In this document: in pieces, positions 1 to 4,898 of the stretch
Numbering within the stretch: position 1 is the first letter of the stretch
Layout of the letters: every line of letters starts with the position of its first letter
Source: an uncultured Eubacteriales bacterium
GTDB lineage: Bacteria; Bacillota; Clostridia; Oscillospirales; Acutalibacteraceae
Length of the DNA stretch: 6,044 nt
NCBI GenBank assembly: GCA_934630995.1
Contig: CAKTXU010000125.1
Location: 1 to 6,044, forward strand
Direction of reading: 5' to 3'
The notes under the pieces: model-generated
What the model was told of the DNA's origin: nothing
The model's database searches: none
Seen by the model: the letters and a program-made list of their open reading frames with translations, nothing else
Translations under genes and position numbers: made by a program

Positions 1-205
1 CTGTACCACTTCCTTTCATTTCGGTTGTCGGGGTAATTCCCGCTATCGTTGATGATTGCTGTGATGACTCTGTGGATTCGCTAATTACCAGGACTGGACC
101 AGCCGGAGCGGATGACGCTTCGGAAGGCGCATCGGTATTCTGTCCGCAGGCAGAACACAGCAGCGCAAGAGCCGCAGCAAAAGCGATCATCAGTTGTTTC
201 GTCAT
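1..205 (-). CDS. Small secreted lipoprotein, N-terminal part (runs off left edge)
   Basis: This leftward reading frame starts at an ATG at 205-203 and stays open to the window edge, giving 68 codons. The product begins MTKQLMIAFAAALALLCSACGQ: a short positive N terminus, a hydrophobic core of about 12 residues, then LLCSAC. That is a lipobox-like cleavage site with the lipidated cysteine at residue 20; Cys at position -3 is unusual but tolerated. After it comes a Ser/Thr/Pro/Ala-rich stretch typical of a flexible linker on exported lipoproteins. The start is supported by GGTGA at 215-211, five bases upstream. It is the third gene of the leftward run after parA and parB, separated from parB by 62 bases that hold a hairpin. 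The functional domain lies outside the window, so the role is unknown; a surface-anchored accessory protein of the mobile element is an inference. It is in a different frame from the longer open frame at 81-263. Confidence 0.72.
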   Translation of the reverse strand, partial: MTKQLMIAFAAALALLCSACGQNTDAPSEASSAPAGPVLVISESTESSQQSSTIAGITPTTEMKGSGT

Positions 206-240
206 ATAAATCACCACATTTCTGTATCTGTATGAGAGAT

Positions 241-271
241 CTGACTTTGTGCATCGGGTGCACAAAGTCAG
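241..271 (-). other. Perfect 13-bp hairpin at the end of parB
   Basis: CTGACTTTGTGCA (241-253) and TGCACAAAGTCAG (259-271) are exact inverted repeats around a 5-base loop. The hairpin spans the parB stop codon (TGA at 270-268). Read leftward, the sequence after the stem is ATCTCTCATAC, not a T tract. It therefore does not look like a classic intrinsic terminator. A partial terminator, an mRNA stability element or a protein site are the options. It sits between parB and the lipoprotein gene and could lower expression of the latter. Confidence 0.7.
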
Positions 272-1236
272 GCGCTCCTCTTGCTTTTGTAGTTCTCCAG
301 GAATTCCAGAAAAAGCCTCTCGATTTCGTCCTTATCGTTCAGCAGATCCGCATACGCGCTCAGTTTCTTTCCGCTGATCGAGAACGAGGCAGGAGCATTT
401 TTCTGCTTCCGGAAAACTTCCTCCATGGAATCCGTTGTCAGTGTATCAGACTTGTGCATCTCCCGCAGTACCGACGCCTGCATAGGCTTAATTTTCTTTT
501 TATACGGAATGGTCGGGATGATGGTATCCAACAGATGACTTTGCGCAAATGCAGGTAAATAACTCAGCTGAACGCCCACTTTGAATCCTATTGTACCTTC
601 ATCCACAAGCTTCAGCAAACCCGGCAGCAGGTATGTCAGCCTAATGAGGTCAGCAACAGTACGTCGATTGTCCTTGTTTTTCCTGCCGACTTCCGCCAGC
701 ATATCCACCTTTTCTCCGTCTTCCGCCAGATCGGTACGTTTTCCCTGACAGCCTTCCAGTTCCATGCGCATCCGGTAGGCATAGGCTTTTTCGCTGTACA
801 ACAGATTGTGGCGCTGCTCCAGGTTGGTATCCAGCATGATTTTGGCGGCTTCCACGTCGTCAATATCCCGGATGATTCCCGGAATACCAGCCAGTCCACA
901 AAGTGCGGTAGCCCGCGTCCGGTGCCGGCCGGCAATGATTTGGTATTTGCCGCCCTCAAACGGTCGGACGGTAATCGGGTCAATGACGCCGTGCTCGGCG
1001 ATGCTTTTGGCGAGCGATTCCAGATCCTCTTGAGAGTATGTCCGGAAAGGCTGCGGCCGGCCGGTGGTTCTTTCAAAATTATCGTCCTTGTACTCCACCA
1101 GCTTCGCCAGCGGCAGTATGACAAGTCTTTGCACGGCCTGACTGTCGGAAGTCTTCAGAAGCTCACCCAAATCCTCCGCATCGTCCATATGGTATCGTGT
1201 AGAGGCCAACTGTTCCGCCAGGTTGAATTTAGGCAC
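268..1236 (-). CDS. parB: ParB/Spo0J-family partition protein
   Basis: A 322-residue ParB-like DNA-binding protein. The N-terminal ParB domain spans roughly residues 35-130. It includes the box YQIIAGRHRTRATA (98-111), which corresponds to the CTP-binding G-x-R-R-x-R-A motif of the family (here GRHRTRA), and then NLEQRHNLLYSEKAYAYRM (138-156), matching the family's conserved N-L-Q-R segment that leads into the helix-turn-helix domain. Residues about 185-230 (NRRTVADLIRLTYLLP... onward) fit that DNA-binding domain. The last 90 residues are less conserved. In the family, ParB loads at a centromere-like site and stimulates the ParA ATPase. Start is GTG at 1236-1234, with AGAGGTGA at 1250-1243 six bases upstream. 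The start overlaps the end of parA by 8 bases (GTGCCTAA), indicating translational coupling. Length is ordinary for ParB proteins of clostridial integrative elements. The cognate parS site is not certain; the canonical Spo0J parS palindrome was not seen. Confidence 0.93.
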   Translation of the reverse strand: MPKFNLAEQLASTRYHMDDAEDLGELLKTSDSQAVQRLVILPLAKLVEYKDDNFERTTGRPQPFRTYSQEDLESLAKSIAEHGVIDPITVRPFEGGKYQIIAGRHRTRATALCGLAGIPGIIRDIDDVEAAKIMLDTNLEQRHNLLYSEKAYAYRMRMELEGCQGKRTDLAEDGEKVDMLAEVGRKNKDNRRTVADLIRLTYLLPGLLKLVDEGTIGFKVGVQLSYLPAFAQSHLLDTIIPTIPYKKKIKPMQASVLREMHKSDTLTTDSMEEVFRKQKNAPASFSISGKKLSAYADLLNDKDEIERLFLEFLENYKSKRSA

Positions 1237-2026
1237 TACGCATCACCTCTAATGCAATGCGGGCATATGTCTGTGCCGGCTCGATGTTCGGGGCGTATTC
1301 ATGCAGCGAGATGCCGAACGCTGGCGCTTCCGCGACTTTAATAGCGTATTTGACCGGCTCTTCAAAGATGTGGATCTGGCTGCCGAAGTCCCGCTTGACA
1401 ATCTCATAGACTTGGCGGCAGCAGCTCGTGTGCCCCTGAAACTTGGTGATGATGATACCTTCGATGCGCAGGCGAGGGTTTAATTTTCGTTGGACAGTGC
1501 GGATCATCTTTTCTACCTGCTCCAGCCCATCGCTGCTCAGGATATGCGCTTCTACAGGAATCAAAACCGAATCCGAAGCCGTCAGCGCATTGACCGAAAA
1601 CAGATCCAGACCGGGATGACAGTCCAGAAAAATATAGTCATAGTCTTTCTTTATAAAGGATAGGATGTATTCCAGCACGCGCTCCCGGCTGGTGGCGGTA
1701 GAGAGGGCTGCTTCCAGTGAAGACAGTTGAACAGTTGAGGGGATCATGTCCACCGTTGTTGTCTGGCAGATACTGTCCCGTGCCATCTGCTGCATGGTTT
1801 CATCTGAGCAGTCATCAATGGCGGCACGAAACAATTCAGTTATGGTAGGCGTTTCTGCCGAAGGTATCGCCCAGACGCCAAAATGACGGGAGAGGTTATG
1901 CTGCGCATCCAAATCGACTACGCACACTCTTTTACCCTGCATTTGCAGATAGGCGCTGATGTTGACGGCCGATGTAGTCTTGCCAACCCCGCCTTTGCAG
2001 GATATGACGGATATAACTTTGCACAT
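1229..2026 (-). CDS. parA: ParA-family partition ATPase
   Basis: A 265-residue P-loop ATPase of the ParA/Soj family. Residues 10-18 (CKGGVGKTT) are the deviant Walker A motif with its signature lysine. VVDLDAQHNLS (36-46) is the Walker A' region, where most relatives have D-x-D-x-Q-x-N. YIFLDCHPGLD (131-141) is Walker B. There is no N-terminal helix-turn-helix, so this is the short type rather than the P1 type. ParA binds DNA non-specifically in its ATP form and, with ParB, moves or anchors the replicon or excised element. Start ATG at 2026-2024 is chosen because AGGAGG lies at 2040-2035, eight bases upstream, and the protein then begins at the usual place (MCKVISVISCKGG). The frame is open to 2134, but that 36-residue extension lacks family features. 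Its stop overlaps the parB start. It is the first gene of the operon, about 255 bases inside the proposed attachment site. Confidence 0.95.
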   Translation of the reverse strand: MCKVISVISCKGGVGKTTSAVNISAYLQMQGKRVCVVDLDAQHNLSRHFGVWAIPSAETPTITELFRAAIDDCSDETMQQMARDSICQTTTVDMIPSTVQLSSLEAALSTATSRERVLEYILSFIKKDYDYIFLDCHPGLDLFSVNALTASDSVLIPVEAHILSSDGLEQVEKMIRTVQRKLNPRLRIEGIIITKFQGHTSCCRQVYEIVKRDFGSQIHIFEEPVKYAIKVAEAPAFGISLHEYAPNIEPAQTYARIALEVMRSA

Positions 2027-2137
2027 GGTTGTAACCTCCTGTTGTAATTTACAGCTTGTTTTATAGATAGGAAATCTGCTCAAGATGCTGTTCATTACTT
2101 CAACGTACCAACAGAAGATACCGTGCTGCTCCAAATG

Positions 2138-2161
2138 TTTTGACCGCTATTTTGACCGCTA
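2138..2161. repeat. Perfect tandem 12-base repeat
   Basis: TTTTGACCGCTA occurs twice back to back (2138-2149 and 2150-2161). It lies 112 bases upstream of the parA start and about 120 bases inside the tRNA-derived attachment core. Candidate roles are arm-type sites for the element's integrase or excisionase, an operator for parAB, or the ParB-binding centromere. The sequence alone does not decide between them. Confidence 0.8.
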
Positions 2162-2185
2162 ATGTGCTGTAAATTATGTGAAGCA

Positions 2186-2217
2186 TATAATAAACATACG
2201 GAAGTATGAATATTATA
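2186..2217. repeat. Interrupted palindrome in the element tip
   Basis: TATAATA (2186-2192) pairs with TATTATA (2211-2217), and CATAC (2195-2199) pairs with GTATG (2204-2208). Two AA spacers are placed symmetrically and the centre is GGAA. The 32-base dyad is AT-rich and carries a TATAAT-like box on each strand. It is a candidate binding site for ParB, excisionase or integrase, or a regulator of parA. No convincing -35 box for parA was found next to it. Confidence 0.65.
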
Positions 2218-2232
2218 CAATCAAAAAATGGC

Positions 2233-2261
2233 TTGACATAAGGGATATATGCTGTTATAAT
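2233..2261 (+). promoter_or_regulatory. Perfect-consensus outward promoter at the element end
   Basis: TTGACA at 2233-2238 and TATAAT at 2256-2261 are separated by exactly 17 bases, a full match to the housekeeping sigma factor consensus. Transcription would start near 2268 and run rightward, out of the element and into the tRNA half at 2282-2330. It is then stopped by the hairpin at 2333-2364. No open gene follows it in the integrated state. In an excised circle it would read across the attachment site into the other end of the element. Confidence 0.85.
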
Positions 2262-2281
2262 GCATATCGATATCCGGGCTC

Positions 2282-2330
2282 CGGGCTCATAACCCGAAGG
2301 TCGTCAGTTCAAATCTGGCCCCCGCAACCA
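2282..2330 (+). tRNA. 3' half of initiator tRNA-fMet (attachment-site scar)
   Basis: The segment reads as the distal half of an initiator tRNA. It has an anticodon loop CTCATAA (2286-2292, anticodon CAT at 2288-2290) and GGG/CCC anticodon-stem pairs (2283-2285 with 2293-2295), a hallmark of initiator tRNAs. The T arm is GTCAG-TTCAAAT-CTGGC (2303-2319), the acceptor 3' strand is CCCCGCA (2320-2326), and it ends A plus encoded CCA (2327-2330). Upstream sequence gives no D arm or 5' acceptor strand, and C2281 would mismatch A2297, so tRNA identity stops at the anticodon stem. It cannot make a tRNA on its own. Such 3' halves are left at the distal end when a tyrosine-recombinase element inserts in the anticodon-loop to 3'-end part of a tRNA gene. 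By this orientation the element lies to the left. The intact copy is not in the window. Confidence 0.88.
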
Positions 2331-2332
2331 AG

Positions 2333-2377
2333 GAATGTGACCGATAATAAAATCGGTCACATTCTCTTTTGTGTTTT
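2333..2377 (+). terminator. Intrinsic terminator after the tRNA half
   Basis: GAATGTGACCGAT (2333-2345) and ATCGGTCACATTC (2352-2364) form a perfect 13-bp stem with loop AATAAA, followed by TCTTTTGTGTTTT. It begins two bases after the CCA end, so it is presumably the native terminator of the tRNA transcription unit. It now also blocks the outward promoter at 2233-2261. Confidence 0.85.
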
Positions 2378-2379
2378 AG

Positions 2380-2541
2380 AGGTAGAAGGCGGACGAAGCG
2401 ATACGTCAAAATCCCGCCCGCTAGGCGGGTGGGATTCAACGAGGCAACCGTAGCGAAATACATCCGGGAGCAGGATTGCTGACTACCAAGGAGACGATCC
2501 TTTCAAGGGTAGCCGCTAATCAGTCCACTACGGCCCCACGC
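2380..2541 (+). ncRNA. Candidate large structured non-coding RNA
   Basis: No convincing reading frame is present, but the stretch is dense in helices. These are GACG/CGTC (2392-2395 with 2404-2407), a 12-bp hairpin with one G-T pair (2410-2421 with 2425-2436), a closing helix CCGTAG/CTACGG (2448-2453 with 2528-2533), and inside it GATT/AATC (2474-2477 with 2518-2521), CTACC/GGTAG (2483-2487 with 2508-2512) and AAGGA/TCCTT (2488-2492 with 2498-2502). A terminator follows at once. Size, complexity and isolation between two terminators suggest a structured RNA rather than a simple leader. The nearest downstream gene points the other way, so a cis-acting riboswitch for it is excluded. The Bacillota raiA-motif RNA is of similar size and is a possible identity, but I cannot confirm it by eye. 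The 5' end and the promoter are undefined; no good -35/-10 pair lies just upstream. Confidence 0.55.
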
Positions 2542-2587
2542 AGAGAGAGCCGGCGTCTTTTAGACGCCGGCTCTCTCTCGTCCTTTT
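2542..2587 (+). terminator. Very strong 17-bp terminator hairpin
   Basis: AGAGAGAGCCGGCGTCT (2542-2558) and AGACGCCGGCTCTCTCT (2562-2578) are exact inverted repeats with a TTT loop, followed by CGTCCTTTT. The T tract is interrupted, but the stem is very stable. It closes the candidate structured RNA. Read leftward there is no T tract, so it fits rightward transcription. Confidence 0.82.
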
Positions 2588-2727
2588 AAGGCGTTCTTAT
2601 GCGGGCTTGCGGACTTTATTCGTCCTCAGAAGAGATGGCAGGCCCATTACCGCCATCCCCTTGTCCCAAAAAGCTGGAGGATTCAGCCACTAGTTCCGGT
2701 CTGAAAGGGAAGGGTAGCTTTTCGTGT
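2588..2727. other. Intergenic stretch with nested inverted repeats
   Basis: No gene is supported here. The region contains GGAC/GTCC (2611-2614 with 2622-2625), GATGGC/GCCATC (2634-2639 with 2652-2657), and AAAAGCT/AGCTTTT (2669-2675 with 2716-2722) enclosing TTCAG/CTGAA (2682-2686 with 2701-2705). Read leftward, the last pair ends in TTTTT (2672-2668) and could act as a weak terminator for the MarR gene, whose stop is at 2728. The pairs are short and several may be chance. Confidence 0.4.
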
Positions 2728-3201
2728 TTACTCCTGCATAATACCGGGAGGGGATGGCAACCTGCAAAAAATATCGGAGATGGTCTTAATTGCGTTTCGA
2801 AAAGCGATACGGTCCTCACCGTCCATTTGCTCCAATAGATAACGGAAACACTTCGCATCTTCAGATAAAAAATGGTCAATGTATTGGAAAGCCGTATCGG
2901 TCAGCCGTATTTTAATAATCCGGCGGTCAGCCGGATCTTCGAGGCGTTCCACCAATTGATGTTCCACGAGCCGATTGACCATTTTAGTCATCTGCTGTTT
3001 GGGCATGAGAGCATAGGTTCCTAATTCCGTCATAGTCGCCGTCCCGCCCAGCCAGCGCAGAATCCGGATGCAGTAATACATTTCCAGGCTGATTCCTTCA
3101 TCCAGTAGCTGCTTAAAAGGCTTTGTGATGCGGTAATTCCATTGGGGAAGCAAGCCCAGCAATTCTTCCTGTATTTGTCCTATCTCCAATTTATTGTCCA
3201 A
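2728..3201 (-). CDS. MarR-family transcriptional regulator
   Basis: A 157-residue winged helix-turn-helix protein of ordinary MarR length. Helices at about 10-50 form the N-terminal dimer part. TMTELGTYALMPKQQMTKMV (56-75) is the helix-turn-helix region, and LVEHQLVERLEDPADRRIIK (78-97) is the wing, with DPADRR as the family's D-x-x-D-R-R signature. Residues about 105-145 form the C-terminal dimerisation helices. MarR proteins are usually repressors that let go of DNA on binding a drug or phenolic ligand. The start is TTG at 3201-3199, with AGGGAGG at 3217-3211 nine bases upstream and no better ATG. It diverges from a MATE exporter, the same regulator and transporter classes as S. aureus mepR and mepA, so it most likely represses that exporter and itself through the palindrome at 3258-3279. 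The ligand cannot be inferred from the sequence. Confidence 0.93.
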   Translation of the reverse strand: MDNKLEIGQIQEELLGLLPQWNYRITKPFKQLLDEGISLEMYYCIRILRWLGGTATMTELGTYALMPKQQMTKMVNRLVEHQLVERLEDPADRRIIKIRLTDTAFQYIDHFLSEDAKCFRYLLEQMDGEDRIAFRNAIKTISDIFCRLPSPPGIMQE

Positions 3202-3219
3202 TATCGTTTACCTCCCTGC

Positions 3220-3247
3220 TTGACTTATTGAAATTATGTGATATAAT
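3220..3247 (+). promoter_or_regulatory. Promoter of the MATE exporter gene
   Basis: TTGACT (3220-3225) and TATAAT (3242-3247) are 16 bases apart, giving a start near 3254 and a 5' leader of about 115 bases before the MATE start codon. The palindrome 3258-3279 begins just after the predicted start point, so a bound repressor would block initiation or escape. Confidence 0.72.
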
Positions 3248-3257
3248 ATCCCCTTAT

Positions 3258-3279
3258 ATAGTAACATAAATGTTACTAT
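3258..3279. promoter_or_regulatory. Perfect palindrome, likely MarR operator
   Basis: ATAGTAACAT (3258-3267) and ATGTTACTAT (3270-3279) are exact inverted repeats with a two-base AA centre. A dyad of this size between a MarR-type gene and its divergent transporter is the standard operator arrangement of this family. It lies between the two predicted transcription starts, so one bound dimer could repress both genes. Assignment to this MarR is inference from position. Confidence 0.75.
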
Positions 3280-3301
3280 CCTATTTTTGCTACTTATATT
3301 C

Positions 3302-3329
3302 AGTATAGCATGTAGACTGCAAAACGCAA
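3302..3329 (-). promoter_or_regulatory. Possible promoter of the MarR gene
   Basis: On the leftward strand TTGCGT (3329-3324) is followed 16 bases later by TATACT (3307-3302), preceded by TGC, an extended -10. Transcription would start near 3295 and leave a leader of about 95 bases that includes the operator. The -35 match is poor, so the extended -10 carries most of the weight. Confidence 0.42.
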
Positions 3330-3368
3330 GGAGCAAATTAATCTTGCAGTAGAAAGGAAAGATACTGT

Positions 3369-4727
3369 TTGCAGGACTCAAATCTTGAACTTATGGAAAA
3401 GGCCCCCGTGCCGCGGGCCATTCTAAAGCTGGCGCTCCCTACAGTTTTAAGCACAATTGTATCGCTTATCTACAACCTGACGGATACCTATTTTATCGGG
3501 TTGCTGGACGATCCCATCCAGCTAGGGGCTATTTCTCTGGCGTTCCCGGTGTTTATTGTCGTCCAGGCTGTTGGCAATATTTTTGGAAACGGCGCCCCCC
3601 CTTACATATCACGCTGTATGGGGGCAAAGAACTATGATGAGGTAAAAAAGACCAGTGCGGTATCGGTGTACAGCGCTGTTGCTGCCACATTGGTAATGAC
3701 GGGGCTATATTTCCTGTTTCACACCCCAATTCTGAATGTACTGGGAACCAGCCAGGATACGTTGGGGCCTACTCAGCAATATCTTGACATTATCGTGGGT
3801 TTCAGCTTTGTATTAGCCCTCCAGGTCGTTCTGCCGCATTTCCTGCGCTCGGAGGGAAGGATCAAGGAAGCGGTTATTGGAATGATTATTGGGACGGTCT
3901 GCAATATCGTCCTCGACCCTATCTTTATCTTGGCTTTGGATCAGGGAGTCGCCGGTGCGGCATGGGCGACTATTATCGGGAATGCCTTAGCGGTGATTTA
4001 CTTCCTTTTTATTTACCTCAAAGGAAAGACCATGCTTTCGATTCGGCTAAAGGATTTTAAACCTTCTACGAGGATTTTCAGCGAAGTTTTGAAGATGGGC
4101 GTCCCCTCTGCTATTTCGCAAATTCTGATGAGCTTGTCGAATATCCTGCTCAACAATATGGCGGCCGGATACGGAGACTATGTGATATCGGGATATGGCG
4201 TTGCCGGCAAAATGATTAGCATGGTGTATATGATTACAGTGGGTTATGTCAGCGGTTTTATGCCGTTTGCCGGATACAATGTCGGGGCGAGGAATATCCG
4301 GAGGATGATGTCCGGCTTTAAGTTCACCCTGATTACAGCGACGGCGGGCTGCATTGTGCTGCTGGTTCCGTATTTGGCTTTCTCCGGCGCCTTCATGTCC
4401 GCCTTTAGCAGCGATGCAGATATTATCCAAGTGGGGATTTTGTTTTTAAACCGATGGGCCTTCGCTTTCCCGCTCCTTGGTATCCAGCTCACCATGATGT
4501 GTACCTTCCAGGCAACTGGAAAAGCATTATTTGCCTTGATCGTCAATTTAGGCCGCCAGTGCCTGTTTTATATCCCGCTGCTGTATCTGTTCAACGCCTG
4601 GTTCCAGCTCCCCGGTTTGATGGCGGCGCAGCCGGTAGCCGATATGTTAACCACCATCACCGCTATATTGCTCGGAATTAATCTACTGCGAAAATTACAT
4701 TATTCCGAGAAGATGGCGGAAGGCTAA
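3369..4727 (+). CDS. MATE-family multidrug efflux transporter
   Basis: A 452-residue integral membrane protein with about 12 hydrophobic segments in two homologous halves, the normal size and layout for MATE exporters of the DinF/MepA-like branch. Recognisable segments are LPTVLSTIVSLIYNLTDTYF (23-42, first helix), GAKNYDEVKK (85-94), FLRSEGR (158-164), LDPIFI (182-187), and in the second half PFAGYNVGARN (299-309) and QATGKALFALIVNLGRQ (381-397). Family members export cationic drugs, dyes or other toxic organics in exchange for Na+ or H+. Substrate and coupling ion cannot be told here. The TTG start at 3369 is chosen because AAAGGA lies at 3353-3358, ten bases upstream, and relatives carry the NLELMEKAPVP leader; the ATG at 3393 lacks a binding site. 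It is expressed alone from its own promoter and is probably controlled by the divergent MarR protein. Confidence 0.95.
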   Translation: MQDSNLELMEKAPVPRAILKLALPTVLSTIVSLIYNLTDTYFIGLLDDPIQLGAISLAFPVFIVVQAVGNIFGNGAPPYISRCMGAKNYDEVKKTSAVSVYSAVAATLVMTGLYFLFHTPILNVLGTSQDTLGPTQQYLDIIVGFSFVLALQVVLPHFLRSEGRIKEAVIGMIIGTVCNIVLDPIFILALDQGVAGAAWATIIGNALAVIYFLFIYLKGKTMLSIRLKDFKPSTRIFSEVLKMGVPSAISQILMSLSNILLNNMAAGYGDYVISGYGVAGKMISMVYMITVGYVSGFMPFAGYNVGARNIRRMMSGFKFTLITATAGCIVLLVPYLAFSGAFMSAFSSDADIIQVGILFLNRWAFAFPLLGIQLTMMCTFQATGKALFALIVNLGRQCLFYIPLLYLFNAWFQLPGLMAAQPVADMLTTITAILLGINLLRKLHYSEKMAEG

Positions 4728-4852
4728 CATAGGTTTCTCCTTGGTGTTGCGGGCTGCGAATTAGGAATTGACATAAAGCCTGTCCGAAAAACCCTTTTAT
4801 ACGCCGCGCCACCTGCGTCAAGCGGTATCTAAGGTGTCCACCCCTGCCATGG
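4728..4852. repeat. Intergenic stretch, possible clostridial interspersed repeat
   Basis: No gene is supported. Read leftward, one frame gives a peptide with AAYKRVFRTGFMSIPNSQPA and ending TPRRNLC at a stop that overlaps the MATE stop. I have an impression of meeting this string in short hypothetical proteins of other clostridial genomes, which would fit a dispersed DNA repeat translated by gene callers. That is recall, not a search result. A second leftward frame (4678-4869) is open over the same bases, again without family features. Confidence 0.25.
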
Positions 4853-4889
4853 AAAAGCCTTGTAACCAAGCCGGTTACAGGGCTTTTTT
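4853..4889 (+). terminator. Intrinsic terminator downstream of the MATE gene
   Basis: Positions 4853-4867 and 4873-4887 form a 15-bp stem (one T-G pair) around the loop AAGCC, with a T run at 4884-4889. Key halves are AAAAGCCTTGTAACC and GGTTACAGGGCTTTT. It lies 126 bases beyond the MATE stop and insulates the next gene. The A-rich 5' flank gives it some ability to work leftward too. Confidence 0.87.
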
Positions 4890-4898
4890 AGCCATATC

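Noticed and set aside
81..263. Leftward 60-codon frame overlapping the lipoprotein start
   Set aside because: The alternative frame beginning at 205 encodes a clear signal peptide with a lipobox and has a ribosome site, so the 60-codon frame is a shadow.
808..1341. Rightward 177-codon frame opposite parB and parA
   Set aside because: Antisense to two confidently identified genes, with no domain or ribosome site.
2027..2134. 36-residue N-terminal extension of ParA
   Set aside because: The ATG at 2026 has an ideal AGGAGG eight bases upstream and gives the usual ParA N terminus; the extension has no family match and no good ribosome site.
2282..2330. Functional complete tRNA gene
   Set aside because: Upstream bases contain no D arm and no strand able to pair with the acceptor CCCCGCA; only the 3' half exists.
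2178..2453. Rightward 91-codon frame through the junction
   Set aside because: It passes through the promoter, the tRNA half, a terminator and the structured RNA; its product has no protein-like features.
2616..2879. Leftward 87-codon frame at the end of the MarR gene
   Set aside because: It overlaps the MarR C terminus out of frame. MarR is already of normal length, so a frameshifted extension is not needed, although its tail looks somewhat protein-like.
4047..4546. Two leftward frames opposite the MATE gene
   Set aside because: Antisense shadows of membrane-protein coding sequence without family features.
4768..4773. TTGACA box in the intergenic region after the MATE gene
   Set aside because: No TATAAT-like box lies 16-18 bases downstream (the position reads ACCCTT), so it is not a promoter.
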